Assembly: GCF_007570865.1 (NCBI RefSeq)
Contig: NZ_VLPS01000005.1
Span: 372,001 to 436,000 of the forward strand
Reading direction: 5' to 3'
Length of the DNA: 64,000 nt
Source: Atlantibacter subterraneus
Lineage (GTDB): Bacteria; Pseudomonadota; Gammaproteobacteria; Enterobacterales; Enterobacteriaceae
In this document: piece after piece, positions 9,811-18,061 of the stretch
How positions within the stretch are numbered: the stretch's first letter is position 1
How the letters are laid out: each line of letters opens with the position of its first letter
Translations under genes and position numbers: made by a program
The notes under the pieces: model-generated
Told to the model about the DNA's origin: nothing
The model's database searches: none
What the model saw: the letters and a program-made list of their open reading frames with translations, nothing else

Positions 9811-10635
9811 TTACTCAGCGCTGACCGAATAACGAATAATCCCCGCCGCTTTATTCACCGGCAGTTGCAGCACGTTGCGCCACAGATCCTGAGTGATGTT
9901 GCACACCACGCCCTCTTTCCCCGCCGCTTTCTGCGGTTCGTTCATTAACGTGATATCCTGGCCATACTGTTGCACCAGCTTCTGAACGATGGGCTGGACT
10001 TCCTGCATCGCCTGCTGGCGCTCCTGCGGGGTGACCTGATGCTTATTCGGGCCATACGCGGCGCGCATCATTTCGGCATCCACATCCAGACGGTGTTGGG
10101 TAACGTCAGCCGGCAGCATTCTGGCGGCGTTAATGCCCCCTTTCACCGCCGGGAACAGGAAGCGGAAACAGGCGTCGTCGCTCTGCTTTTGGATCAGGGC
10201 GGTCTGCTGCATGTTGGCCTGCATAAACGCGACGACGTTGGCATCCGGCGCGGTTTGCAGACGCGCCATCTGGATAGCGAGGATTTGCGGCTGGATCGCG
10301 TCGATGACATTCTGCTCTGACTCACCCGCTTTCTGCATCGCCAGCGCCTGCTCGCGAATGCGGCTCCAGGCTTCCGGCTCCTGCTCGCGAATGATTTGGT
10401 ACAGCGGCAACCGCTCCATCGCGGCGTCAAACTTCTCACTTTCCGTCATCTGCTGCGTAACGCTATCGCGCGGGATCAGGTACTTCACGTCGATGATGTT
10501 CCACACCACGATAGCAAGCAGCGCGATAATCACGGCGCTGGTTTTGCCGATCCAGCCCTTTTTACGAAATACGCCGACCACGATGGCAATAACCGCGCCG
10601 ATATAGCCTGCAAGAATAACGTGTGTCCAGTTCAT
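9811..10635 (-). CDS. Membrane-anchored protein of unknown function (274 aa)
   Basis: Not recognised. The protein opens with two hydrophobic helices close together (about residues 5-22, VILAGYIGAVIAIVVGVF, and 31-47, AVIIALLAIVVWNII), then an approximately 220-residue hydrophilic domain. That domain is alpha-helical in character and rich in Gln, Glu and Ala (for example FMQANMQQTALIQKQSDDACF). It has two cysteines, one near the middle and one near the C-terminus in GVVCNITQDLWRNVLQLP. ATG at 10635, with AGGG upstream, is preferred over a TTG seven codons earlier. It lies 90 bases downstream of miaE on the same strand and may be the last gene of rraB-miaE. E. coli K-12 has nothing here in this position as far as I recall. 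Confidence 0.75.
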   Translation of the reverse strand: MNWTHVILAGYIGAVIAIVVGVFRKKGWIGKTSAVIIALLAIVVWNIIDVKYLIPRDSVTQQMTESEKFDAAMERLPLYQIIREQEPEAWSRIREQALAMQKAGESEQNVIDAIQPQILAIQMARLQTAPDANVVAFMQANMQQTALIQKQSDDACFRFLFPAVKGGINAARMLPADVTQHRLDVDAEMMRAAYGPNKHQVTPQERQQAMQEVQPIVQKLVQQYGQDITLMNEPQKAAGKEGVVCNITQDLWRNVLQLPVNKAAGIIRYSVSAE

Positions 10636-10725
10636 AATTTTCCCTGAGATATGCAAAGGCTTCTTTTTACCAGGCTGAGCGGATTTGTCACCCTCTCAGG
10701 CGAATACCTGCCAATTTTAGGAGAG

Positions 10726-11484
10726 TTAAACCGGAACGCCGCTATGGAAACGAAACTCCGCGTCGGGCGACTGGATCAGCCCGGCTTCCACTTCGCCTAA
10801 ATAACGCACGCGGGGCGCGATATCGTCTGGCGAGATTTGCTGCGCCAGAGCCAGATAATCCTGGTAATGGCGCGCTTCAGAGCGCAGCAGGGAGAGATAG
10901 AACTTTTGTAACTCATCGTCGAGATACGGGGCCAGCGCGGCAAAACGTTCGCAGGAACGCGCCTCGATGTAGGCTCCGCAGATCAGCTTGTCGATCAGCA
11001 TTGCAGGTTCATGGGTGCGAATAGCGCGCAACAGCCCCTTGGCATAGCGGCTGGCGGTGATTTTCACATACGGGATGTCACGCGCGGTCATCACCTCCCG
11101 CACCTGCCAGAAATGGTGCAGCTCCTCTTTGATCAACAGCACCATGCTGTCGATCAGCGCCTGGCCCCAGGGATCGTCGGTTTTCGGCATCTCGCTTTTG
11201 CTGACGCGCTTTTGCAGCGCCACGAAATCCACCTCCGGGCCGTTATAAAACGCGAAGGTTTCATAGGGCCTGAGCCACTCGAGCAGCATGTCTGAGCCGG
11301 ATTTGTCCGCCACGTATTTACGGATCAGCAGCATCGCGGTCTGCGCGGCTTTGAGTTCGCAAATCATATGGTCGGTTAGTAACAGCGGTAGATTTTCTGG
11401 CCGTCTGGCTTTTTGCAGCCAGGCATCCGGGGTGGTGCAGTGGAGGAATTGATGGACCGGTTCGAGTAGTGCAGAGGTGTTCAT
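10726..11484 (-). CDS. miaE: MiaE, tRNA 2-methylthio-N6-isopentenyladenosine-37 hydroxylase
   Basis: Non-haem di-iron monooxygenase that hydroxylates the isopentenyl group of ms2i6A37 in tRNAs reading UNN codons, using molecular oxygen. The product has 252 residues. The metal-ligand pattern is visible as acidic/His clusters on helices: a first Glu in DHMICELKAAQ, EELHHFWQV, EARSCERFAAL and EARHYQDYL. The gene is known from Salmonella and relatives and is absent from E. coli K-12, so it separates this genome from that species. It starts about 45 bases after rraB, with GAAGGA upstream of ATG, and is likely to be in the same transcript. Confidence 0.93.
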   Translation of the reverse strand: MNTSALLEPVHQFLHCTTPDAWLQKARRPENLPLLLTDHMICELKAAQTAMLLIRKYVADKSGSDMLLEWLRPYETFAFYNGPEVDFVALQKRVSKSEMPKTDDPWGQALIDSMVLLIKEELHHFWQVREVMTARDIPYVKITASRYAKGLLRAIRTHEPAMLIDKLICGAYIEARSCERFAALAPYLDDELQKFYLSLLRSEARHYQDYLALAQQISPDDIAPRVRYLGEVEAGLIQSPDAEFRFHSGVPV

Positions 11485-11529
11485 TCGCTATCCTTCAGGG
11501 CGGCAGCCAGAGGCCGCCGCCGCGCGATA

Positions 11530-11955
11530 TTAGTGACGGACGCCGTCGTCGTCATCATCCATGTATTCGTCATCGTCGCCGTCTTCACCCTCTTCACCGT
11601 TCGGATCTTCGAAGTAGGTGCCCCAACCGTCATATTCGACATCGAATTTTTCAGCCAGGTCCAGCAGCTGCGCTACCTGCGCGTCAATCAGCTCGGCGTT
11701 GAGCGCGCATTCGCTCAGCACATCGCAGCAGATCACGGTTTCGCCTTCGTCCAGTTCCAGCTCTTCCGGGTCGGTGACTTCATAACCCATTTTGAAGGCT
11801 TCAACCGCGGCTTTTTCGAGCGTTTCAAAATCATCTGCCGAGAGGTGATGTTCGATGGTGTACAGCGCATCCGGATCGCTGCCGTCCTCAAGCAACTCTT
11901 CAATGATAAGACGCGTTTCTTCGCGTTGTTCTTCCAGTAGTTCCGGGTTTGCCAT
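11530..11955 (-). CDS. rraB: RraB, protein inhibitor of ribonuclease E
   Basis: Small acidic cytoplasmic protein that binds the C-terminal region of RNase E and changes degradosome composition, slowing decay of a subset of mRNAs. The chosen start, ATG at 11955, gives 141 residues beginning [20 protein letters not shown], the E. coli RraB N-terminus, with GAGGAAC as ribosome-binding site. An in-frame extension to 12066 has no family support. The C-terminus is a long acidic run ([18 protein letters not shown]), characteristic of the family. It is divergent from argI. Confidence 0.96.
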   Translation of the reverse strand: MANPELLEEQREETRLIIEELLEDGSDPDALYTIEHHLSADDFETLEKAAVEAFKMGYEVTDPEELELDEGETVICCDVLSECALNAELIDAQVAQLLDLAEKFDVEYDGWGTYFEDPNGEEGEDGDDDEYMDDDDDGVRH

Positions 11956-12055
11956 GGCTCGTTCCTCAATGTGTTGGCAGATAGTTACTATTTTCACATA
12001 CCCCAGTGATTGCCTCCACCTTTCCGGCAAAAGTTTTATTTTTCGGGGTTGCAAA

Positions 12056-12090
12056 TGCATATTCATACATATAAATTGAATTTTAATTCA
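12056..12090 (+). promoter_or_regulatory. Two ARG boxes (ArgR operator) upstream of argI
   Basis: TGAATTTTAATTCA at 12077-12090 fits the ARG-box core TGAATnnnnATTCA perfectly. TGCATATTCATACA at 12056-12069 fits eight of ten positions. They are 21 bases apart start to start, the spacing needed by an ArgR hexamer on tandem 18-bp boxes. Arginine-bound ArgR (encoded at 51123 in this window) should repress argI here. Confidence 0.9.
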
Positions 12091-12119
12091 ATAAGTGGCA
12101 TCAGCCAGGTGAGGGAACT

Positions 12120-13124
12120 ATGTCGGCTTTATATCAAAAACACTTTCTGAAATTATTAGATTTTACCCCTGCACAGATAAACGCATTGCTCGATCTTGCC
12201 GCAACGCTAAAAAGCGATAAAAAGAATGGCAAAGAAGTTCAAAAGCTTACTGGTAAAAACATCGCGCTCATCTTCGAAAAAGACTCAACCCGTACACGAT
12301 GCTCTTTCGAAGTTGCCGCTTACGACCAGGGCGCTCGCGTCACTTATCTCGGCCCGAGCGGCAGTCAGATTGGGCATAAAGAATCAATTAAAGATACCGC
12401 CCGGGTGCTGGGCCGGATGTATGACGGCATCCAGTATCGCGGCCACGGTCAGGAAGTTGTGGAAACCCTGGCGCAGTACGCTGGCGTCCCGGTGTGGAAC
12501 GGCCTGACCAACGAATTCCATCCGACCCAGCTGCTGGCGGATTTACTGACCATGCGCGAGCATCTGCCAGGTAAATCTTTTAGCGAGATGACGCTGGTTT
12601 ATACGGGAGACGCGCGCAACAACATGGGCAACTCCATGCTGGAAGCCGCCGCGCTCACCGGGCTGGATCTGCGCCTGGTGGCTCCAAAAGCCTGCTGGCC
12701 GGACGCGGCGCTGGTGGAAGAGTGCAAAGCCATGGCGGCGCAAACCGGCGGCAAAATCACCCTCACCGAAGACATTGCGGCAGGCGTGAAGGGCGCAGAC
12801 TTTATCTACACCGACGTGTGGGTGTCCATGGGCGAAGCCAAAGAGAAATGGGCCGAGCGCATCGCGCTGCTGCGTGATTACCAGGTGAATAGCCAGATGA
12901 TGGCGCTGACCGGCAATCCGCAGGTCAAATTCCTGCACTGTTTACCGGCGTTTCACGATGAAGAAACTACCGTTGGCAAGCAGATGGCGGAGCAGTACGG
13001 GATGCACGGCGGCATCGAGGTCACTAACGAGGTGTTTGAATCGCCGAGCAGCATTGTGTTCGACCAGGCGGAAAATCGCATGCACACCATCAAAGCGGTG
13101 ATGGTGGCGACTTTAGCCCAATAA
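12120..13124 (+). CDS. argI: ArgI, ornithine carbamoyltransferase
   Basis: Transfers the carbamoyl group of carbamoyl phosphate to ornithine, giving citrulline, in arginine biosynthesis; it works as a cytosolic trimer. There are 334 residues as in E. coli. The carbamoyl-phosphate motif STRT is at residues 56-59 and the ornithine-binding Cys motif HCLP is present (FLHCLPAFH). The HPTQ motif of the family is also seen ([11 protein letters not shown]). E. coli carries argI at this place, next to pyrBI, rather than argF. Expression should be set by the ARG boxes immediately upstream; a terminator follows. Confidence 0.98.
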   Translation: MSALYQKHFLKLLDFTPAQINALLDLAATLKSDKKNGKEVQKLTGKNIALIFEKDSTRTRCSFEVAAYDQGARVTYLGPSGSQIGHKESIKDTARVLGRMYDGIQYRGHGQEVVETLAQYAGVPVWNGLTNEFHPTQLLADLLTMREHLPGKSFSEMTLVYTGDARNNMGNSMLEAAALTGLDLRLVAPKACWPDAALVEECKAMAAQTGGKITLTEDIAAGVKGADFIYTDVWVSMGEAKEKWAERIALLRDYQVNSQMMALTGNPQVKFLHCLPAFHDEETTVGKQMAEQYGMHGGIEVTNEVFESPSSIVFDQAENRMHTIKAVMVATLAQ

Positions 13125-13155
13125 AAAAGCGGCCCGGTTCAGGGCCGCTATTCTT
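13123..13155. terminator. Terminator between argI and tabA
   Basis: AGCGGCCC (13128-13135) pairs with GGGCCGCT (13142-13149). An A-run precedes it and a weak T-rich stretch follows, so it works best for the minus-strand gene tabA and also serves argI. Confidence 0.75.
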
Positions 13156-13166
13156 TGCAGGGCGGA

Positions 13167-13762
<596 letters not shown>

Positions 13763-14045
13763 AACAATGTTTCATTTTTACGAGTTATACGAGGAAATGC
13801 CCTGTGCTACCACCGCTTTGTGGCAAAAATCTGCTTTAGCGCATATTTATTGGCGCATAAGCTTGCAGGTTTTCACGATCTCTTTATGGCAACAGGCCCT
13901 TTTTGATTAAATCAGCCTCTTCTTTTTATTCACTATTACTGATTAGCTATGCAGCGCAACCGCTTCCTAATGTAAATATGTGCATTCTCCGCTTGCTATG
14001 CGATCGCGGCTGAGTATAATCCGGGACAATTTGCCGGGAGGAAGC
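13763..14045. promoter_or_regulatory. pyrBI upstream region and promoter
   Basis: This holds the main pyrBI promoter: a -35-like TTGCTA at 13993-13998 and a perfect -10 TATAAT at 14015-14020, spaced 16 bases. The start would fall near the run around 14027. The rest (13763-13990) is AT-rich, with a small inverted repeat around the TTTAGCGCATATTTATTGGCGCATAAG stretch centre at 13849 that I cannot explain. No gene was found. Confidence 0.7.
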
Positions 14046-14147
14046 ATGGTTCTGCGAGTTCGACAAGATGTCCTGACACAACGCCTTAACGCTGGCGTCG
14101 CAGTCCCGTTTTTCTTTCCGTTATCCAATGAAAAAACCCCTCAATGA
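14046..14147 (+). CDS. pyrL: PyrL, pyrBI operon leader peptide
   Basis: A 33-codon reading frame with SD GGGAGGAAG just before its ATG. It encodes a peptide ending PVPFFFPLSNEKTPQ-like sequence (key run PFFFPL), as in E. coli PyrL (about 44 residues). Its job is to place a translating ribosome close to RNA polymerase. When UTP is low, polymerase pauses in the T-rich PFFF-coding stretch (14109-14118), the ribosome catches up and prevents the attenuator hairpin. Here the stop codon TGA (14145-14147) is itself part of the 3' arm of that hairpin, and the peptide is shorter than in E. coli. Confidence 0.9.
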   Translation: MVLRVRQDVLTQRLNAGVAVPFFFPLSNEKTPQ

Positions 14148-14161
14148 GGGGTTTTTTTTTG
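14131..14161 (+). terminator. pyrBI attenuator
   Basis: CCCCTC pairs with GAGGGG (14137-14142 with 14146-14151) around a three-base loop, extended by six A-T pairs, and is followed by nine Ts. This is the UTP-sensitive Rho-independent attenuator ahead of pyrB. Confidence 0.93.
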
Positions 14162-14198
14162 CCCGGCGTTTGCCCGCCGTTCGAAAAAGGAGAGAGAC

Positions 14199-15134
14199 AT
14201 GGCTAATCCGCTCTATCAAAAACATATTATTTCCATCAACGATCTGGACCGTGAAGAGCTGGAGTTGGTGCTGGCGACCGCTGCGCGCCTGAAGGCGAAT
14301 CCACAGCCGGAGCTGTTGAAGCATAAAGTGGTCGCCAGCTGCTTTTTTGAAGCCTCAACCCGCACCCGTCTCTCGTTTGAAACGTCGATTCACCGCCTGG
14401 GCGCGTCGGTGGTTGGCTTCTCGGATAGCAGCAACACCTCGCTGGGCAAAAAAGGCGAAACCCTGGCAGACACCATTTCGGTGATCAGCACCTACGTGGA
14501 TGCGATTGTGATGCGCCATCCGCAGGAAGGCGCGGCGCGCCTCGCCACCGAATTTTCCGGCGGCATCCCGGTATTGAACGCTGGTGACGGTGCTAACCAG
14601 CATCCAACCCAGACGCTGCTCGATCTGTTCACCATCCAGGAAACCCAGGGGCGGCTGGAGAACTTAAACATCGCCATGGTGGGCGATCTGAAATATGGCC
14701 GCACGGTGCACTCGCTGGCCCAGGCGCTGGCGAAGTTCAACGGCAACCACTTTTACTTTATCGCCCCGGAAGCGCTGGCCATGCCGCAGTACATCCTCGA
14801 TATGCTGGATGAGAAAGGTATTGCCTGGAGCCTGCATGACGCTATCGACGACGTGGTGCGCGACGTGGACATCCTGTATATGACCCGCGTGCAGAAAGAG
14901 CGTCTCGACCCGTCGGAATACGCCAACGTGAAAGCGCAGTTTATCCTGCGCGCCGCCGACCTCAACGGCGCGCGCAGCAATATGAAAGTTCTGCACCCGC
15001 TGCCGCGTATTGATGAGATCACCACCGACGTGGATAAAACCCCGCACGCCTGGTACTTCCAGCAGGCCGGAAACGGCATTTTTGCTCGCCAGGCCCTGCT
15101 GGCGCTGGTTCTCAATCGCGATTTCGCGCTGTAA
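14199..15134 (+). CDS. pyrB: PyrB, aspartate carbamoyltransferase catalytic subunit
   Basis: Condenses carbamoyl phosphate and aspartate to N-carbamoyl-aspartate, the committed step of pyrimidine synthesis. It forms the c6r6 holoenzyme with PyrI. The product has 311 residues, the E. coli length. [10 protein letters not shown] (STRT at 53-56) binds carbamoyl phosphate, HPTQ lies in the middle, and HPLPR near residue 268 binds aspartate. A strong SD, AAGGAGAGAG, precedes ATG. It is controlled by the pyrL attenuator. pyrI follows 13 bases downstream. Confidence 0.98.
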   Translation: MANPLYQKHIISINDLDREELELVLATAARLKANPQPELLKHKVVASCFFEASTRTRLSFETSIHRLGASVVGFSDSSNTSLGKKGETLADTISVISTYVDAIVMRHPQEGAARLATEFSGGIPVLNAGDGANQHPTQTLLDLFTIQETQGRLENLNIAMVGDLKYGRTVHSLAQALAKFNGNHFYFIAPEALAMPQYILDMLDEKGIAWSLHDAIDDVVRDVDILYMTRVQKERLDPSEYANVKAQFILRAADLNGARSNMKVLHPLPRIDEITTDVDKTPHAWYFQQAGNGIFARQALLALVLNRDFAL

Positions 15135-15147
15135 GAAGGAGATGAAC

Positions 15148-15612
15148 ATGACTCACGATAATAAACTCCAGGTAGAAGCCATCAGCCGTGGCACCGTCAT
15201 CGACCATATCCCGGCGCAGGTGGGCTTTAAGCTTCTTACGCTGTTCAAGCTGACCGAGACCGATCAGCGCATCACTATCGGCCTGAACCTGCCGTCCGGC
15301 GAAATGGGCCGCAAAGACCTGATTAAAATTGAAAATACCTTCCTGACCGACGAGCAGGTTAACCAGCTGGCGCTGTACGCGCCTGAGGCTACCGTTAACC
15401 GTATCGATAATTATGAAGTGGTGGGCAAGAGCCGCCCGAGCCTGCCGGAGCGCATTGAGAAAGTGCTGGTCTGCCCGAACAGTAACTGTATCAGCCGTGC
15501 CGAGCCGGTGGCGTCCAGCTTTAGCGTCAAAAAACGCGCTGAGGATATCGCGCTGAAGTGCAAATACTGCGAGAAAGAGTTTTCGCATCACGTGGTGCTG
15601 GCAGACGGCTAA
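15148..15612 (+). CDS. pyrI: PyrI, aspartate carbamoyltransferase regulatory subunit
   Basis: Binds CTP/UTP (inhibition) and ATP (activation) and passes the signal to PyrB through a zinc domain. The product has 154 residues, one more than E. coli. The four zinc-binding cysteines are present in CPNSNC and CKYC near the C-terminus, and the N-terminal nucleotide-binding domain ([12 protein letters not shown]...GTVIDHIP) is intact. AAGGAGATGAAC precedes ATG 15148; a second in-frame ATG two codons earlier (15142) would overlap that SD. Codons upstream of 15142 in the same frame belong to pyrB read in another frame. Confidence 0.98.
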   Translation: MTHDNKLQVEAISRGTVIDHIPAQVGFKLLTLFKLTETDQRITIGLNLPSGEMGRKDLIKIENTFLTDEQVNQLALYAPEATVNRIDNYEVVGKSRPSLPERIEKVLVCPNSNCISRAEPVASSFSVKKRAEDIALKCKYCEKEFSHHVVLADG

Positions 15613-15699
15613 CGCGCCGATCGACAATAACAGCCCTGTACCTTCAGGGTTGCCGGGGTATACTGTGCCCTCTTACCGCTGACAATTTCAGGAGAAACT

Positions 15700-16086
15700 A
15701 TGTCCCGCACTATCGCGACGGAAAATGCACCCGCAGCTATCGGCCCTTATGTTCAGGGCGTAGACCTTGGCAGTATGATCATCACATCCGGGCAGATCCC
15801 GGTGGACCCGAAAACCGGCGCGGTTTCCGATGATGTCTCTGCGCAAGCGCGTCAGTCTCTGGAAAACGTGAAAGCCATTGTTGAAGCCGCTGGCCTTAAA
15901 GTAGGCGACATCGTGAAAACTACCGTTTTCGTGAAAGATCTCAACGATTTCGCCACCGTTAATGCGACTTATGAAGCGTTCTTCACCGAGCATAACGCTA
16001 TCTTCCCGGCACGTTCCTGTGTGGAAGTCGCCCGTCTGCCGAAAGACGTGAAGATCGAGATTGAAGCGATTGCGGTTCGTCGCTGA
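15700..16086 (+). CDS. ridA: RidA, 2-iminobutanoate/2-iminopropanoate deaminase
   Basis: Cytosolic trimer that hydrolyses reactive enamine/imine intermediates released by PLP enzymes such as threonine dehydratase, protecting other PLP enzymes. The product has 128 residues. The catalytic Arg105 (FPARSCVEVARLP) and Glu120 are conserved. CAGGAG precedes ATG. A TATACT -10-like box at 15659-15664 suggests its own promoter after pyrI, in addition to possible read-through. A terminator follows. Confidence 0.97.
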   Translation: MSRTIATENAPAAIGPYVQGVDLGSMIITSGQIPVDPKTGAVSDDVSAQARQSLENVKAIVEAAGLKVGDIVKTTVFVKDLNDFATVNATYEAFFTEHNAIFPARSCVEVARLPKDVKIEIEAIAVRR

Positions 16087-16149
16087 TTTTTCAGCAGGTT
16101 GAGCCATGCCGTTCAGGTAACCGTATAGCGGTTTTCTGACAACTTACCT

Positions 16150-16181
16150 GCCCTCGGCCTTAATGGCCGGGGGCGTTTTGT
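16150..16181. terminator. Terminator between ridA and the sulfatase-maturase gene
   Basis: GCCCTCGGCC (16150-16159) pairs with GGCCGGGGGC (16165-16174), with one G-T pair and a five-base loop, and is followed by GTTTTGTTT. Confidence 0.75.
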
Positions 16182-17306
16182 TTATGAACGCTGGTGTGCC
16201 AGCATTGTCATCAGCTCCATCGGCGAGCGATGCTGGGCAATCAGATCGCGCATGACGCGCATGTGAGGAGCGCTATGGGTGAAGAAATCCCGATAACCAT
16301 CGCATAGCGCGCTTTTGCCGCTACCGTCCCGGTGCTTCGGGCAGTCGCCGTGGCACAATCGCAAGACCGGGCAACGTTTGCACGTCTCCACCAACGACTG
16401 CATTTTATACTGGCCGAAGCTAAAGGCTGCGCTGCTGGTATTCATCTCGCCGAGGGTCGTGGTGTGAATGTTGCCCAGACGAAACGCCGGGTAGACGTAG
16501 TGATCGCACTGGTAGAGATCGCCGTTGGCCTCAAGCGCGAAGGCGTGCCCACAGGTTTCGCTCAGTGAGCACATCTGCGACGCAAAACCACTCCAGACGC
16601 CGAGAGTGGAGTCAAAAAGCTGAATAAACACCCGCCCGATGTCCTCCCGCACCCAGATATCAAACACACTGCACAGAAAGTTGCCCCATGCCTTCGGGTC
16701 CACGGAGTGTTCATCGGGATGCTGATGCTCATCCAGCTCCATCAGAGGAATAAACTGTAAATGCGCGGTGCCGAGGGCGCGCAGATAGCGGTACATGCGC
16801 TTTGGGTACTGGCTATTATGGCTGTTTACCACCACCAGCAAATTAAATTCCACCTCGCAGGCCCGCAGCATACCGATGGCGCGCAGAACTTTATGATGAG
16901 TGGGATTGCCGGTGCGGCTGATGCGCAAAGAGTCATGCAGATCCGCCGGCCCGTCCAGCGATATGCCCACCAGCCAACCGTTATCATGAAAAAACTGGCA
17001 CCACTCTTCGTTGAGCAGAATACCGTTGGTCTGAAAGGCGTTGCGGATGTGCTTTCCATTGGCGTAGCGGTGCTGCAAAGCCGCCACCCGGCGAAAAAAA
17101 TCGAGCCCACACAGCGTTGGCTCCCCGCCCTGCCAGGCGAACTGTACCTCGTGGCCCGGCTGGGCGTCGATGTGCTGCACGATGAATCGCTCAAGGGTCG
17201 CGTCATCCATGGTAGGCTGCTGGGTTTTGTCGAGATAAAAGCAGTAACGACAGCGCAGGTTACAGCGCGAACTGGCCGGTTTGGCCATGACGTGACATCC
17301 TGTCAT
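16182..17306 (-). CDS. Radical-SAM anaerobic sulfatase-maturating enzyme
   Basis: Oxidises the active-site Cys (or Ser) of a sulfatase to formylglycine using a 4Fe-4S radical-SAM cluster. The radical-SAM CxxxCxxC motif is CNLRCRYC (Cys15, Cys19, Cys22), WQGGEPTL follows near residue 58, and the C-terminal SPASM-type cysteines are visible (CSLSETCGHAF, CDHYVYP, CKRCPVLRLCHGDCPKH). The length, 374 residues, is right for AslB/YdeM-type enzymes. The start MTGCHVMAKP aligns with AslB (HVMAKP). The natural substrate is almost surely the Cys-type sulfatase at 18062-19555. It overlaps the DUF202 gene by four bases. From memory, the E. coli counterpart at this position in the cluster (YidF, ~165 aa) is much shorter, so this is a full-length version. 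Confidence 0.92.
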   Translation of the reverse strand: MTGCHVMAKPASSRCNLRCRYCFYLDKTQQPTMDDATLERFIVQHIDAQPGHEVQFAWQGGEPTLCGLDFFRRVAALQHRYANGKHIRNAFQTNGILLNEEWCQFFHDNGWLVGISLDGPADLHDSLRISRTGNPTHHKVLRAIGMLRACEVEFNLLVVVNSHNSQYPKRMYRYLRALGTAHLQFIPLMELDEHQHPDEHSVDPKAWGNFLCSVFDIWVREDIGRVFIQLFDSTLGVWSGFASQMCSLSETCGHAFALEANGDLYQCDHYVYPAFRLGNIHTTTLGEMNTSSAAFSFGQYKMQSLVETCKRCPVLRLCHGDCPKHRDGSGKSALCDGYRDFFTHSAPHMRVMRDLIAQHRSPMELMTMLAHQRS

Positions 17307-17665
17307 AAGGCTCCTTGCAAAAACAAAAAGAGTTGTCTCAGGTGGTTTACAGCAAACGACAACGCGAGCAACAGCACTGCGAGGGCGATCAAAAATTTGT
17401 CACGTAATGCGCCTGGCGCGTCAAAATCCCCTTTCGAGACGTCCATCAGATTGCGTTGCAGCGTATAACGCCACAGGATAAATGCCACCATCATTAGCAC
17501 CACCAGCGACAGCCAGAAGGGCTCGCCCGCAAGAAATTCGTTGTGCCTGATGGCCAGCGCCAGCAGCGCCCCGTAGCCCAACAGAGTGCGAAACCAGGCG
17601 AGCGACGTGCGCTCAGGTTGTAGCCCCGGGTCGCTTTCCCGCCGCGCGCGACGGCTATCCGGCAT
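17303..17665 (-). CDS. yidG: YidG, DUF202 inner-membrane protein
   Basis: A 120-residue protein with three predicted membrane helices (about residues 28-45, 50-66 and 92-112). Its start, RRARRESDPGLQPERTSLAWFRTLLGYGALLALA, carries the DUF202 signature ERTxLAWxRT. E. coli YidG has the same length and the same neighbours. Biochemical function is unknown. It overlaps yidH by 11 bases and the maturase gene by four, so the three are translated as a unit. Confidence 0.92.
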   Translation of the reverse strand: MPDSRRARRESDPGLQPERTSLAWFRTLLGYGALLALAIRHNEFLAGEPFWLSLVVLMMVAFILWRYTLQRNLMDVSKGDFDAPGALRDKFLIALAVLLLALSFAVNHLRQLFLFLQGAL

Positions 17666-18002
17666 AGCGCACCATCGCCATCACCACGGCGGCCACTCCC
17701 ATCAGAATGCTGCTGATAAGAAGCAATCCACGCGTGTAGGGCAGATCCTGCTTCAGCCGCATCGCCTTTTCGTTATTGAGCCAGCGTAGATAGCCGTAAA
17801 CCGCCAGCCCGCCGGCGAACAGGCACAGCAGCAATGCCAGTACTTCGCGAACAACCGGGGTAGCGAAGCCCGGGGCCAGCTGATCGAGGCCAACGCCCGC
17901 CGCCAGAAAACCCAGCGCAGTGCGGATCCATGCCAGGAACGTGCGTTCGTTGGCCAGCGAAAAGCGGTAGTCCGGTGCTTCCCCAAGGCGTGATAGCTTC
18001 AT
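17655..18002 (-). CDS. yidH: YidH, DUF202 inner-membrane protein
   Basis: A 115-residue three-helix membrane protein, paralogous to YidG, with the signature NERTFLAWIRTALGFLAAGVGL near residue 18. Same length as E. coli YidH (SLANERTFLAWIRT is shared). It is first of a tight yidH-yidG-maturase group; AAGGAGTCACC precedes ATG. Function unknown. Its constant linkage with a sulfatase and a symporter suggests a membrane role in the same process, but this is inference. Confidence 0.92.
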   Translation of the reverse strand: MKLSRLGEAPDYRFSLANERTFLAWIRTALGFLAAGVGLDQLAPGFATPVVREVLALLLCLFAGGLAVYGYLRWLNNEKAMRLKQDLPYTRGLLLISSILMGVAAVVMAMVRYAG

Positions 18003-18022
18003 GGTGACTCCTTATGATGCAT

Positions 18023-18058
18023 AGCCCCTCGCCCGCACGTGGGTCCGGCGAGGGGGCT
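18023..18058. other. GC-rich hairpin between sulfatase and yidH
   Basis: AGCCCCTCGCC (18023-18033) pairs with GGCGAGGGGGCT (18047-18058), with one bulged G and a 13-base loop. It lies in the only sizeable gap of the yid operon. It lacks a T-run on the minus strand, so it may be a processing or stability element that lowers expression of the genes after the sulfatase. Confidence 0.55.
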
Positions 18059-18061
18059 TTA

